36,830 nucleotides of DNA, from positions 1 through 36,830 of IMG/VR virus record IMGVR_UViG_3300047564_001210. One strand, 5' to 3'. Each line of letters starts with the position of its first letter. The stretch's first letter is position 1. Under the pieces are notes generated by a model that did no database searches, was not told the origin of the DNA, and saw only the letters and a list, made by a program, of their open reading frames with translations. Source of the DNA: a virus. A program made the translations under genes and the position numbers. This document shows, one piece after another, positions 15,245 to 22,228 of the stretch.

Positions 15245-15273
15245 ATTGTACAGTCATTTCTCTCAGCTGTCAA
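15245..15273 (-). promoter_or_regulatory. Sigma70 promoter driving the structured RNA
   Basis: TTGACA (15273-15268), 17 bp, TACAAT (15250-15245). Unlike the others it is not followed by an AGGAGC site. Confidence 0.7.
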
Positions 15274-15276
15274 CGG

Positions 15277-15465
15277 TTATCTGTAACCTGCCTGCCTGAT
15301 GATCAGTGTGCCAATCCACATGAACAGGAGACCCAGGCCACTGACCGCAAGACTCTGCACCAGCTCTGTGTCTGTGACACTGTTCTCAACACCGCCCACT
15401 CCCAACATGGTCAAGAGTATGCCCATCACTACAAAAATCATTGCCCGGCTGTCTTGGCTCATCAT
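15277..15465 (-). CDS. Small membrane protein, two segments
   Basis: 62 residues. Hydrophobic stretches at about 8-25 and 37-57 with an acidic loop between. The last of three coupled genes; its ATG overlaps the previous stop. Function unknown. Confidence 0.75.
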   Translation of the reverse strand: MMSQDSRAMIFVVMGILLTMLGVGGVENSVTDTELVQSLAVSGLGLLFMWIGTLIIRQAGYR

Positions 15466-15704
15466 ATATCTGCTTCCTCTGAGTATAGTATATCCACTGC
15501 TTCACTGTAGCCGTCTACACGGTAAACTTCCTTATAGGGTTCACCAGATCCTTGACTGTCCTGTACCACGACCAAGATGTCATCGTATTCGGCCCACTCG
15601 GCACATTCCCGTTTGGCAGCTTCTAGATCTTCTGTACTGTGTACAATCTGATTTAACTCTGTGATCACTAGATAGTGACGAGTGTAAGGACGTTTAGTTT
15701 TCAT
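15462..15704 (-). CDS. Small hypothetical protein
   Basis: 80 residues from ATG 15704, beginning MKTKRPYTRHYLVI. The start is chosen because it sits in a TGATATG junction with the preceding stop, an arrangement that recurs in this region (19088, 27300). The middle is acidic and the end contains YKEVYRVDGYSEAVDI. No family recognised. Confidence 0.72.
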   Translation of the reverse strand: MKTKRPYTRHYLVITELNQIVHSTEDLEAAKRECAEWAEYDDILVVVQDSQGSGEPYKEVYRVDGYSEAVDILYSEEADI

Positions 15705-15705
15705 A

Positions 15706-15960
15706 TCAATCAATGACCACTACACGGCGTACTAGTGTATTAGTCTCGCCAGTGTCCTCATCGTATTCATCATAGTCTTCTTCTATTGTGACCAACTTGT
15801 CCATGCGGTGGTAGTCGCTGAACTCTACAATGCCTTCGCTGACACGGCTAACACGGGGTGCAACCTCAGTCCTCCAATGATCGCCATAGTTGTAGGCAAA
15901 GTGGACTTCTGCGTCCTGGTCCATGTACTGCAATGCTTCGATCAGTTCTGCTACTTTCAT
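15706..15960 (-). CDS. Small acidic hypothetical protein
   Basis: 84 residues starting MKVAELIEALQYMDQDAEVHF, a pattern frequent in phage and bacterial small proteins of unknown function. The C terminus is acidic then hydrophobic (LVRRVVVID). It is the first gene of a three-gene unit; AGGAGCGGAA precedes the ATG. Confidence 0.8.
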   Translation of the reverse strand: MKVAELIEALQYMDQDAEVHFAYNYGDHWRTEVAPRVSRVSEGIVEFSDYHRMDKLVTIEEDYDEYDEDTGETNTLVRRVVVID

Positions 15961-15963
15961 TTC

Positions 15964-16022
15964 CGCTCCTTAGTGTTTAGTGTATGTGTGTATAATAGCA
16001 CAGGTTTTATCTGTTGTCAACC
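15964..16022. repeat. 59-bp promoter and leader, copy 1
   Basis: Identical base for base to 16474-16532. It covers the -35, -10, leader and ribosome site of the unit starting at 15960. This indicates recent duplication or recombination of the control cassette. Confidence 0.9.
15992..16020 (-). promoter_or_regulatory. Early sigma70 promoter for 15277-15960
   Basis: TTGACA (16020-16015), 17 bp, TATTAT (15997-15992). The stop TGA of the upstream gene lies inside the TTGACA. Confidence 0.8.
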
Positions 16023-16235
16023 TTCTATCCAACAATCCCTGGCCAGCTCTGTGGTTATTGTTTGCCCACCAATGTAGTCCCCCGAGAACCCATACTTGCT
16101 TTCCAGTGTAAGGCTAGTGCCCGCATAGGTCTTCTTGATGGCAGTGATAACACCACTCTGCTCTATGTCAGACTTAAAGCAGACTACGTCTCCTACTGTG
16201 ACCTCTTGGCCGTCTACATATGCTATCAAGCTCAT
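16017..16235 (-). CDS. Small hypothetical protein, SH3-like
   Basis: 72 residues, beta-rich (VDGQEVTVGDVVCF, SGVITAIKK, ESKYGFSG). It could be a small SH3/KOW-like barrel; this is a guess from the pattern. It is second in a two-gene unit, with AGGAGCAAGAG before the ATG. The stop TGA is embedded in the next promoter's TTGACA. Confidence 0.78.
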   Translation of the reverse strand: MSLIAYVDGQEVTVGDVVCFKSDIEQSGVITAIKKTYAGTSLTLESKYGFSGDYIGGQTITTELARDCWIEG

Positions 16236-16248
16236 CTCTTGCTCCTAG

Positions 16249-16470
16249 TTAAACTAAATCAAAGTCCATGTCAGCTACCACTGTCTCCAGTTGCTCTGCT
16301 AGAGTCGTTAACTCCGCTTTGCTCAGAGTGTCTAATGTCTCATCGTAGAAGTGTTGCATCAAGTCTGCATCCAGCTCGCAGTGGCGATCCATGTAGTCTA
16401 AGCCGCTGTCACCTTTGCGGTAGATTGCGTTGTATGCTTTGTCGATTCGTTTTGTTAGTGCTTTACTCAT
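16249..16470 (-). CDS. Small helical acidic hypothetical protein
   Basis: 73 residues, mostly helix, with a basic first third and an acidic remainder. No motif recognised. AGGAGCGAAA precedes the ATG; the promoter is an exact copy of the one at 15992. Confidence 0.78.
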   Translation of the reverse strand: MSKALTKRIDKAYNAIYRKGDSGLDYMDRHCELDADLMQHFYDETLDTLSKAELTTLAEQLETVVADMDFDLV

Positions 16471-16473
16471 TTT

Positions 16474-16532
16474 CGCTCCTTAGTGTTTAGTGTATGTGTG
16501 TATAATAGCACAGGTTTTATCTGTTGTCAACC
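16474..16532. repeat. 59-bp promoter and leader, copy 2
   Basis: Identical to 15964-16022. Confidence 0.9.
16502..16530 (-). promoter_or_regulatory. Early sigma70 promoter for 16017-16470
   Basis: TTGACA (16530-16525), 17 bp, TATTAT (16507-16502). It contains the stop TGA of the upstream gene. Confidence 0.8.
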
Positions 16533-16754
16533 AGCTCCAAAGAATAACCCTACACAGTAAATGGTTAATAGAGCTGCATTAATTACGATCAAGTTCCACT
16601 CACGTATACGTACACTCCAAATCAAATACAAAAAGGCACCCGCGTTCAACAAGTAAATGTTCATAGGGTCTATGCGCAAGGCTGTACACAGTGCCCCTGC
16701 TAGGGTGACCACACAGGCCACCCATTTTAATACAAAGTCTACGTTAATCAACAT
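16527..16754 (-). CDS. Small membrane protein, about three segments
   Basis: 75 residues, strongly hydrophobic: about 6-25, 31-47 and 54-73. A charged pair RIRE sits between the second and third segments. It overlaps the gene before it by 11 bases. Its stop TGA lies inside the next promoter's -35. Function unknown. Confidence 0.75.
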   Translation of the reverse strand: MLINVDFVLKWVACVVTLAGALCTALRIDPMNIYLLNAGAFLYLIWSVRIREWNLIVINAALLTIYCVGLFFGAG

Positions 16755-16929
16755 AATATTCTATACTGTCTGTAAGTGTAGTCAGCGCAATGTTTATCTC
16801 AGCCGCCCAGCCCATGTCTGTGGTCAAGTTATCTTCAAACTTCTCACCATCGCATGTAGCTTGTGCTAACAGATCCTGCATCTCTGCTAACAGGTTAAAA
16901 ATTTTCTGTTGTACAATTGTACCTGCCAT
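16744..16929 (-). CDS. Small helical hypothetical protein
   Basis: 61 residues, two likely helices, acidic. First gene of a two-gene unit with the membrane protein; AGGAGCTAAAA precedes the ATG. Confidence 0.75.
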   Translation of the reverse strand: MAGTIVQQKIFNLLAEMQDLLAQATCDGEKFEDNLTTDMGWAAEINIALTTLTDSIEYYVD

Positions 16930-16959
16930 TTTTAGCTCCTTATTGTTTAGTGTGTGCGT

Positions 16960-16988
16960 ACTATAGCACAGGTGGTTTTATCTGTCAA
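16960..16988 (-). promoter_or_regulatory. Early sigma70 promoter for 16527-16929
   Basis: TTGACA (16988-16983), 17 bp, TATAGT (16965-16960). Confidence 0.75.
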
Positions 16989-16999
16989 CCTGTTTTATT

Positions 17000-17023
17000 A
17001 AAAACCCTAGACTGAGTAGGGTC
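17000..17023 (-). terminator. Rho-independent terminator
   Basis: On the minus strand ACCCTA, a seven-base loop, TAGGGT, then a T-run. It follows the gene at 17029-17244. Confidence 0.7.
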
Positions 17024-17028
17024 TTTGC

Positions 17029-17244
17029 TTATGCTACAATTACAAAATCTTCTGCGCTTAGGTCTGCGACTGCTTTAGCAATTAAGCGGGGCAGATCTTC
17101 CTGCAGGCAGTCCCCTGACACATATACTGCATTTTTGCTATTGGGGCGAGATAGTGTATTAAATGCAACATAAAAACGACTGCATTTGACAGCGTATTTG
17201 TTGGGGCTTTTTACTACGCGGACTTGGGCTGTACTTGCTTGCAT
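17029..17244 (-). CDS. Small hypothetical protein
   Basis: 71 residues from ATG 17244, chosen over an upstream frame extension because AAAGGAGCAAAAA immediately precedes it. Beta-strand-rich first half (VRVVKSPNKYAVKC, FYVAFNTLS), acidic helix at the end. No family recognised. Confidence 0.75.
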   Translation of the reverse strand: MQASTAQVRVVKSPNKYAVKCSRFYVAFNTLSRPNSKNAVYVSGDCLQEDLPRLIAKAVADLSAEDFVIVA

Positions 17245-17273
17245 TTTTTGCTCCTTTTGTTTAGTGTGTAAAC

Positions 17274-17302
17274 AGTATAGCAAAGGTTTTTCCAAATGTC
17301 AA
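17274..17302 (-). promoter_or_regulatory. Early sigma70 promoter for 17029-17244
   Basis: TTGACA (17302-17297), 17 bp, TATACT (17279-17274). Confidence 0.75.
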
Positions 17303-17314
17303 GCATTGAATAGA

Positions 17315-17433
17315 ATACCCCTACAATCTGTGTGGGTATCGCCCAGTCAAAGTGACAGGGGAGACCACTAATAATCTCCCCTGTCGGGTTGCCTCTGGGA
17401 GCGAATCAGAGGGCTTTTGCCACTGCTGTGGCA
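17315..17433 (-). ncRNA. Row of four hairpins downstream of 17442, possible RNA
   Basis: On the minus strand, in order: TGCCAC/GTGGCA (17433-17418), CCTCTG/CAGAGG (17412-17392), an 11-bp stem GACAGGGGAGA/TCTCCCCTGTC (17385-17354), and ATACCC/GGGTAT (17339-17315). There is no T-run after the strongest stem. It may be a 3' untranslated structure or a processed small RNA. Confidence 0.45.
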
Positions 17434-17441
17434 TTAAACTA

Positions 17442-17732
17442 TTACAGAGTGATGCCCAAGCTCTGTGCTCGGTATGCAAGAGCTACCATCTTACGACTGG
17501 CTTCACCATACTTATACTCAGTGACCTGTACACCATTGCCGGCCTTACGGCTGTTAGCATAAATGGCATAACCACGCTGACGGATGTCGCTGACTGTGGC
17601 AGTAGGATTCTTAATGCCAAATCGCTTGGTCATCTGTGCAGGGGTTAGGACTTCGCGGTCCAATACCAATGCCTTGAACAGTTTGCCTTGCTTAGTTTCT
17701 AGATCAAATCGCTTTAGTTTAGTTGTCTTCAT
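17442..17732 (-). CDS. Winged-helix-like DNA-binding protein (putative)
   Basis: 96 residues. LFKALVLDREVLTPAQMTKRFG, then NPTATVSDIRQRGYAIYAN, looks like a short helix-turn-helix with a wing (recognition helix around PTATVSDIRQRG). The ends are basic. Such proteins in phages are usually transcription regulators. Its promoter differs from the cassette type, and AAAGGAAAATGAGAT precedes the ATG. Confidence 0.72.
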   Translation of the reverse strand: MKTTKLKRFDLETKQGKLFKALVLDREVLTPAQMTKRFGIKNPTATVSDIRQRGYAIYANSRKAGNGVQVTEYKYGEASRKMVALAYRAQSLGITL

Positions 17733-17783
17733 ATCTCATTTTCCTTTATATAAAGGGCTGTTTTTTATTGCAGCCATAATATT

Positions 17784-17811
17784 ATTATAAAGGATCTACG
17801 TTACAAGTCAA
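17784..17811 (-). promoter_or_regulatory. Sigma70-like promoter for 17442-17732
   Basis: TTGACT (17811-17806), 16 bp, TATAAT (17789-17784). Confidence 0.65.
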
Positions 17812-17819
17812 CAACTAAT

Positions 17820-17900
17820 TTAACCGTTTTTCAAACTGGAGCGGATCCAACCGTTGACTACCTTTTCCAATTCTTTGATTGCATCTTGATCGGGTTTCAT
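17820..17900 (-). CDS. Very small hypothetical protein (26 residues)
   Basis: MKPDQDAIKELEKVVNGW and then IRSSLKNG. GAAGGAA lies six bases upstream, at the end of the preceding gene, whose stop is two bases before this ATG. It may form one amphipathic helix. The size makes it uncertain. Confidence 0.45.
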   Translation of the reverse strand: MKPDQDAIKELEKVVNGWIRSSLKNG

Positions 17901-17902
17901 AT

Positions 17903-18184
17903 TCATTCCTTCATAGAGTTGATAAAATCAATTGTTTCCTGCTCGATGGTATCCACTTCGTCGAAGCAGGCCAACACCATCAGTTCACATACTACTTGTG
18001 CCTGTTTACGGTCACTGGGAGACAATGATTTGATAAAAGTCATAACTTGATCTTTATCATCCATGCTCCACATAAGGTCTGCCATTAGCTTCTGCTTCCT
18101 GCTCAAACCTTGAATCTTAATAGACACTGGACCTTCCATCCTGTCGTCAGCCATCTGTTTCTTGCTACGGTAACCAGCCATCAT
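17903..18184 (-). CDS. Small hypothetical protein
   Basis: 93 residues, helical, with a basic N terminus (YRSKKQMADDR) and an acidic C terminus. The start overlaps the previous stop (ATGATG). Not recognised. Confidence 0.75.
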   Translation of the reverse strand: MMAGYRSKKQMADDRMEGPVSIKIQGLSRKQKLMADLMWSMDDKDQVMTFIKSLSPSDRKQAQVVCELMVLACFDEVDTIEQETIDFINSMKE

Positions 18185-18444
18185 GCTTCCTTGATTAGTT
18201 TAGCCAACTGTTCATTCTTCTGTGTCTGTGCCATACGCAACATACGGCTACGGAAGTCTTCACGACGAGCCCGGGGCAGTTCACCAATAGCCTCTGCTAA
18301 CAGAGTAGAATATAAACCGCAGGCATAAGCATAAGAACCATCGTGATTCTCACGTGAGGCCTTTTCCACTTCGTTGATGGCATCGCGTGTCTCGCGGCAC
18401 TCATCCAAGTATTCGTTAAATTTCTGTTGTGCTGACTTTGGCAT
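18181..18444 (-). CDS. Small helical hypothetical protein
   Basis: 87 residues, highly charged and helical, with FNEYLDECRETRDAINEVE and an Arg-rich middle. First gene of a unit of three. AGGAGCGAGT precedes the ATG. Confidence 0.75.
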   Translation of the reverse strand: MPKSAQQKFNEYLDECRETRDAINEVEKASRENHDGSYAYACGLYSTLLAEAIGELPRARREDFRSRMLRMAQTQKNEQLAKLIKEA

Positions 18445-18474
18445 ACTCGCTCCTTAATTTGTTAGTGTACCTAC

Positions 18475-18503
18475 AGTATACACTCACTCTACGAGATTGT
18501 CAA
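18475..18503 (-). promoter_or_regulatory. Early sigma70 promoter for 17820-18444
   Basis: TTGACA (18503-18498), 17 bp, TATACT (18480-18475). The -35 lies inside the last codons of the upstream gene. Confidence 0.75.
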
Positions 18504-18816
18504 CCAAATCCCTGTAGTCTAGTGTGGGTTCTTTGAACTGGATCTCACCCTCCCACTCCAGCTGGCTCTTCTCGAACTGGCTGAGGTAGTTGTCATCCTC
18601 AATGCTCCAATCCACGACGTACTCGCGGCAATAGTCATTGTCCCGCTCTACGCCAGCAGCCGCTACCACTTCGGCGTGGTCGATGTTCAGCGGAACACCA
18701 AGGACCTTGTACTCGCTGCCACCCTTCATCTTCCAGTACTGTGGGCAAGCACCCTTGCCGTCCCAGTCGTGGGCACCATAGTTTTCCATGTATTGTGTGC
18801 GGATGACTAGCATCAT
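18484..18816 (-). CDS. Conserved phage hypothetical protein
   Basis: 110 residues beginning MMLVIRTQYMENYGAHDWDG, followed by ACPQYWKMKGGSEYKV. It reads like a conserved phage family of unknown function. The coding end runs through the next promoter, encoding the -35 as part of VDNLVE. Confidence 0.82.
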   Translation of the reverse strand: MMLVIRTQYMENYGAHDWDGKGACPQYWKMKGGSEYKVLGVPLNIDHAEVVAAAGVERDNDYCREYVVDWSIEDDNYLSQFEKSQLEWEGEIQFKEPTLDYRDLVDNLVE

Positions 18817-18847
18817 ATTCAGCTCCTTAGTGTGTTAGTGTTCTTAC

Positions 18848-18876
18848 AGTATAGCGCCACTTGGTGGTTTTGTCAA
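18848..18876 (-). promoter_or_regulatory. Early sigma70 promoter for 18484-18816
   Basis: TTGACA (18876-18871), 17 bp, TATACT (18853-18848). It contains the stop TGA of the upstream gene. Confidence 0.8.
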
Positions 18877-19088
18877 GCTCTTTCAAACATCCTGATCAGT
18901 TCGTTGTGTAAAAACGACACCTCATCACGCTCCACATAGAAGTCTGTGCGTGGGTCGTAGTAAGAACCTTCCTTTGGATCGTAGTACAAGATCCTGCCGT
19001 TAGCAAAGACATAAGGACCTTCCAATCCCTTTCTAGGACCGTAACCTTTAAGTAGGTCTTCTGTCTTACCTAGAACCTTGTAGCCCAT
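18873..19088 (-). CDS. Small hypothetical protein
   Basis: 71 residues from ATG 19088, chosen because GGAG lies six bases upstream and the previous stop joins it as TGATATG. Middle rich in Gly and Tyr (ILYYDPKEGSYYDPRTDFY). The stop TGA is inside the next promoter's -35. Confidence 0.75.
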   Translation of the reverse strand: MGYKVLGKTEDLLKGYGPRKGLEGPYVFANGRILYYDPKEGSYYDPRTDFYVERDEVSFLHNELIRMFERA

Positions 19089-19089
19089 A

Positions 19090-19380
19090 TCAGTCTCCTG
19101 AATCAATTTGAAAACGATCTCCACACTCACTGCAGGTGTATTCTGTGAGACATCGACCTGCTGACCGTCCGGAGTATGAATGCTTGCAGGGCTCTCCTGC
19201 TCTGTTCAATCGGACTTGACCTTTTGGTTTTCCGAACATATACTGACCACCGCAATTGGTGCAGGGCACGGTGTCTGTGCCCTTGTCATAGCCAGCGATA
19301 ACATTCTTGTATCGCTCCATACTGATCGGCACTGCGACTCTGCCGCTGCCGTTGCAAACTGGACAAGTTCCGTATTCCAT
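19090..19380 (-). CDS. DnaJ-type zinc-finger protein
   Basis: 96 residues. CPVCNGSG at 6-13 is the DnaJ zinc-repeat motif, followed by CTNCGG and a C-terminal CSECGD with further Cys/His (CKHSYS), enough for two zinc sites. It is likely a zinc ribbon that binds nucleic acid or protein. It is part of a four-gene unit. Confidence 0.8.
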   Translation of the reverse strand: MEYGTCPVCNGSGRVAVPISMERYKNVIAGYDKGTDTVPCTNCGGQYMFGKPKGQVRLNRAGEPCKHSYSGRSAGRCLTEYTCSECGDRFQIDSGD

Positions 19381-19383
19381 AAT

Positions 19384-19488
19384 TTAATCTATAAAAATCC
19401 AGTATGTGCCCAACAGCACGGCATAGATCGCCGCTGCCTGTACCACATACTTGAGTTCAAACCATTCAACCAATTCTTTTATTGTCAT
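19384..19488 (-). CDS. Small single-segment membrane protein (34 residues)
   Basis: MTIKELVEWFELKY then a hydrophobic stretch VVQAAAIYAVLLGTYWIFI and a final Asp. GAGG seven bases before the ATG lies in the end of the preceding gene. Probably an inner-membrane peptide. Confidence 0.6.
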   Translation of the reverse strand: MTIKELVEWFELKYVVQAAAIYAVLLGTYWIFID

Positions 19489-19490
19489 GA

Positions 19491-19745
19491 TTAAGCCTCG
19501 ACAAAGTTAATGCTGGGGTCGAGAGCCTTAAGCTCATTGGCCACAGCAGTGAGTTCACGGTAACGACTACGCACCTGTGAGGCAGACAGCTCGCCATCAC
19601 AAGTCAAGTTCTCTGGACTTAAGGCACTGTCGATGATCTCTGCGATGCGCTGACGATCTGCAGCCACGGTCAAGTCCAAAGCCTTGATACCGAACACCGA
19701 ATTGAATTGATTGCGTTGCTTGACGAATTGAAGTAGTGCTTTCAT
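19491..19745 (-). CDS. Small hypothetical protein
   Basis: 84 residues, helical, with a basic N terminus and SASQVRSRYRELTAVANELK. First gene of a four-gene unit; AAGGAGCAGAA precedes the ATG. Not recognised. Confidence 0.75.
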   Translation of the reverse strand: MKALLQFVKQRNQFNSVFGIKALDLTVAADRQRIAEIIDSALSPENLTCDGELSASQVRSRYRELTAVANELKALDPSINFVEA

Positions 19746-19774
19746 TTCTGCTCCTTGTTTAACAATGTTCCACT

Positions 19775-19803
19775 AGTATACTGCCAGTGGTTTTATCTGT
19801 CAA
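19775..19803 (-). promoter_or_regulatory. Early sigma70 promoter for 18873-19745
   Basis: TTGACA (19803-19798), 17 bp, TATACT (19780-19775). Confidence 0.75.
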
Positions 19804-19822
19804 GAGTTTTCTAAGATTATTC

Positions 19823-19840
19823 TGTTGTATTTTTACAACA
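19823..19840 (-). terminator. Recurrent GTTGTA/TACAAC hairpin after 19882-20277
   Basis: TGTTGTA, a short T/A loop, TACAACA. It is one of five such hairpins at the ends of transcription units, without a clear T-run. Confidence 0.45.
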
Positions 19841-19881
19841 ACCAGGCACTGTCAATCAGCTTACAGCGGGAAACACTGGTC

Positions 19882-20277
19882 CTACTCCACCATGCTTAGA
19901 TGCTTGCAGGACCTTCTGAATTGGAACCCTGGGCAGCTACAATGGTACCGGCTTGACTCTTTGGTGACGACGTAGACGCTGCCTTTGCTTCCCGGGATTT
20001 CCCACCTTGCTCTACTTGAAACTTCTGCTTCTCCAGCAAGGACATCAGTTCCATCCAAGGATGTGATACTGTGGACATGATCAATTGGTATGATGCTGTC
20101 TGGGTGTTGCGGATTGCCTGTATGTAATTTGAATGTGCCTGGAGCATCCCATTTGTTGCTTGGAACCACTGTTCCAGTGTATTCGTGGTAATCATACTGA
20201 TCCTTTGCGAAATAAAAATGTGTCTTCCATTTAGTCACCACCCGTAGGTGTTGACCTACGAGCGGCAACTTATACAT
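19882..20277 (-). CDS. SWIM zinc-finger protein
   Basis: 131 residues. Near the C terminus Cys113-x-Cys115, then Cys124-x-His126 (YHCSCPGFQFRRSCKHL) is the SWIM finger, which binds DNA or protein. The N-terminal part is beta-rich with a WKTHFYFAKDQYDY segment. The start overlaps the preceding stop by one base (TAATG). Confidence 0.85.
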   Translation of the reverse strand: MYKLPLVGQHLRVVTKWKTHFYFAKDQYDYHEYTGTVVPSNKWDAPGTFKLHTGNPQHPDSIIPIDHVHSITSLDGTDVLAGEAEVSSRARWEIPGSKGSVYVVTKESSRYHCSCPGFQFRRSCKHLSMVE

Positions 20278-20621
20278 TAGAAGGATGCGTCTTCGAGATC
20301 AGCTTCTACTTTATCTGCCTTAGCCTTAGGGGCCTTGGCACTCTTAGTAGGCTTGGCGGGCTGTAGCTCCACCTTACGTTTAGCAGCTTCTGCTTGAATG
20401 GCAGCAGCTTTATCGAGATCACCATCGGAGAAGTCGATGCTGATCAAGTAACTAACGATCTGTTCCTTGGTCATGGCATGCGGCAACTCGATAAGATCGA
20501 TGTTGGTATGACCACCCTTGAGCAAGACCTTAACACGTGTCATGTCGTTGGCGAAACGAACCTTAGTAGAACCATTGGGCAAAGTACTAGTACCTGCAAC
20601 TGCGTAAGTCGATTGAGACAT
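20277..20621 (-). CDS. Hypothetical protein with a Lys/Ala-rich tail
   Basis: 114 residues. The first 75 are folded-looking; from about 84 the sequence is a Lys-Ala-Pro repeat (KPTKSAKAPKAKADK), probably disordered, with an acidic end. It is driven by the only fully consensus promoter in the window and coupled to the SWIM-finger gene. Confidence 0.78.
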   Translation of the reverse strand: MSQSTYAVAGTSTLPNGSTKVRFANDMTRVKVLLKGGHTNIDLIELPHAMTKEQIVSYLISIDFSDGDLDKAAAIQAEAAKRKVELQPAKPTKSAKAPKAKADKVEADLEDASF

Positions 20622-20668
20622 TACATTTCCTTTCTATGTGTGTGTATACTGGACCATCCAGTATTAAT

Positions 20669-20697
20669 ATTATACAGTGTTTCGAAAAATTTGTCAA
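20669..20697 (-). promoter_or_regulatory. Perfect-consensus sigma70 promoter for 19882-20621
   Basis: TTGACA (20697-20692), 17 bp, TATAAT (20674-20669). An ACTGG/CCAGT hairpin lies in the leader (20648-20662). Confidence 0.85.
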
Positions 20698-20700
20698 CCA

Positions 20701-20826
20701 TTATTTGACTGCTTCTTTCGAAACTGACTGCACCTTCTGGACACCATTGTCCAAAACTTTGGCCAATCCGGTGAACCCGATATTGGCAACTACGATCCCA
20801 ATTACAATACCAATCAATAACTGCAT
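20701..20826 (-). CDS. Small single-segment membrane protein (41 residues)
   Basis: MQLLIGIVIGIVVANIGF followed by a soluble, charged tail ending SKEAVK. AGAAGGAG lies eight bases before the ATG. It follows the tRNA gene in the same unit. Confidence 0.65.
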   Translation of the reverse strand: MQLLIGIVIGIVVANIGFTGLAKVLDNGVQKVQSVSKEAVK

Positions 20827-20845
20827 GACTGACTCCTTCTGTGTG

Positions 20846-20923
<78 letters not shown>

Positions 20924-20930
20924 GTTAAAT

Positions 20931-21359
20931 TTAATCAGCTTCGAAACAAAAATCTTCAAACATGGCCACTGGACCATCAAAAATACATTCGTTCTTATCA
21001 CTCATCGTAAGACCAAACATATTACTACCTCTATCTTTGACCATTACGCAGAGCTCACTATCCTTTTCGTAGACGTGGTACTCATAGTCCTGACCGCAGT
21101 CCGTAGCTTCAACGCTGTGGATGTAAAAGCCACCCACGCTCTGCTTGAAGTGTGAGATCAACTGCGCAGCCAAGCAACCCATGCCGTTGGCAGTCTTGCG
21201 TGTCTCTCCTACTGCAATGCCATTAGTGATGGCAGCGAACTGCTGAAGAAACTCATAAAGCTCTGCACCATGACCTGTAGGATAGCCATCGTATTGACGA
21301 TAAAGATTGACTATTGGCTTACCGTGATCGTAAACAATAGTGAGGCAACGTGTTCCCAT
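20931..21359 (-). CDS. Conserved hypothetical protein
   Basis: 142 residues. The N-terminal MGTRCLTIVYDHGKPIVNL, then YRQYDGYPTGHG, is a well-conserved opening in proteins of many phages and bacteria; I know no function. It heads a unit that continues with the tRNA and a small membrane protein. Confidence 0.85.
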   Translation of the reverse strand: MGTRCLTIVYDHGKPIVNLYRQYDGYPTGHGAELYEFLQQFAAITNGIAVGETRKTANGMGCLAAQLISHFKQSVGGFYIHSVEATDCGQDYEYHVYEKDSELCVMVKDRGSNMFGLTMSDKNECIFDGPVAMFEDFCFEAD

Positions 21360-21389
21360 TTTTCGCTCCTTAGTTAACAGTATGTCTAA

Positions 21390-21418
21390 AGTATACTACC
21401 AAAATGGCCCTTTGTCAA
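21390..21418 (-). promoter_or_regulatory. Early sigma70 promoter for 20701-21359 and the tRNA
   Basis: TTGACA (21418-21413), 17 bp, TATACT (21395-21390). It contains the stop TGA of the upstream gene. Confidence 0.8.
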
Positions 21419-21894
21419 GAGCCAGTGCCCATATGAAGTTCATTTCCGTTCTTCAGTCGGAAGCCTTCGACGAAGATGTGATGATCGTCACCACTTTCCC
21501 GAATAGCAAGATCTGCGGCACTCCACAAGTCGATCCAGTTCGGACCCATCACTGGGTAGTGCTTACGACCATCACCCCAGTGCTGATCGTAGACTACGAA
21601 GCTGTCGCTGGGGAATGGGTGTGGTGTATAGAAGTCATCAATCTCGAACATGCTCCAAATGCTGCGGAACTTCATCTCTTGACGGACACTGGTATAGTAG
21701 TCGTGCTTGTGATCAAAAGCCTCAGAGTCTTGACGGTAAGCATCAGCCAAACCCTGCTCAAAACTTTGGATCACTGCCTCAAGACGCTCTACCTTAACCA
21801 TGCTCTGCTGCATGTCGCCTACGATGCTGCGCAACTCGCAGAGGGTGTTGTGAACAGTCTTGAAGTCTTCACTGTGTAGAGTAACTGTCTGCAT
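21415..21894 (-). CDS. Hypothetical protein
   Basis: 159 residues. The first 75 form a likely coiled coil (RSIVGDMQQSMVKVERLEAV), then an aromatic, acidic domain with DFYTPHPFPSDSFVVYD. AAGGAGCTTAAT overlaps the previous gene's end. The stop is inside the next -35 box. Confidence 0.78.
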   Translation of the reverse strand: MQTVTLHSEDFKTVHNTLCELRSIVGDMQQSMVKVERLEAVIQSFEQGLADAYRQDSEAFDHKHDYYTSVRQEMKFRSIWSMFEIDDFYTPHPFPSDSFVVYDQHWGDGRKHYPVMGPNWIDLWSAADLAIRESGDDHHIFVEGFRLKNGNELHMGTGS

Positions 21895-21895
21895 A

Positions 21896-22156
21896 TTAAG
21901 CTCCTTGAAAATAGACTGCTTGAATTTTATTTGCTACACGATCTTCGACATAAGCAATAGCACCCTCAAAAACTACATTGGGGTGATTAAGCACACGGTT
22001 GGCGATAATGCGCACACCGCGCTCGGAGACATTGACTGGGTAGCCTGGGTTGTTGGTCTCGGCACCCTGAGCTGTGTAATTGTACTTGCCCCGGCACCCG
22101 CACATACAACCTATACGTCCGGAATAAGTTTTGATGATGTTTTGATTGCTAAACAT
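21896..22156 (-). CDS. Small hypothetical protein with a Cys-rich turn
   Basis: 86 residues. GRIGCMCGCRGKYNY near 13-27 has three closely spaced cysteines that could bind a metal. The rest is alpha/beta (ERGVRIIANRVLNHPNVVFEG). First gene of a two-gene unit. Confidence 0.78.
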   Translation of the reverse strand: MFSNQNIIKTYSGRIGCMCGCRGKYNYTAQGAETNNPGYPVNVSERGVRIIANRVLNHPNVVFEGAIAYVEDRVANKIQAVYFQGA

Positions 22157-22184
22157 TTTCGCTCCTTTGTTTTACTATGCCTAC

Positions 22185-22213
22185 AGTATAGCACCGATAT
22201 TACCGGCTGTCAA
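22185..22213 (-). promoter_or_regulatory. Early sigma70 promoter for 21415-22156
   Basis: TTGACA (22213-22208), 17 bp, TATACT (22190-22185). Confidence 0.8.
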
Positions 22214-22228
22214 CCGTTTTGTTGAATA

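Noticed and set aside
19896-20195. A 99-codon minus-strand frame inside the SWIM-finger gene
   Set aside because: It is the other frame of a well-supported gene whose finger motif is clear.
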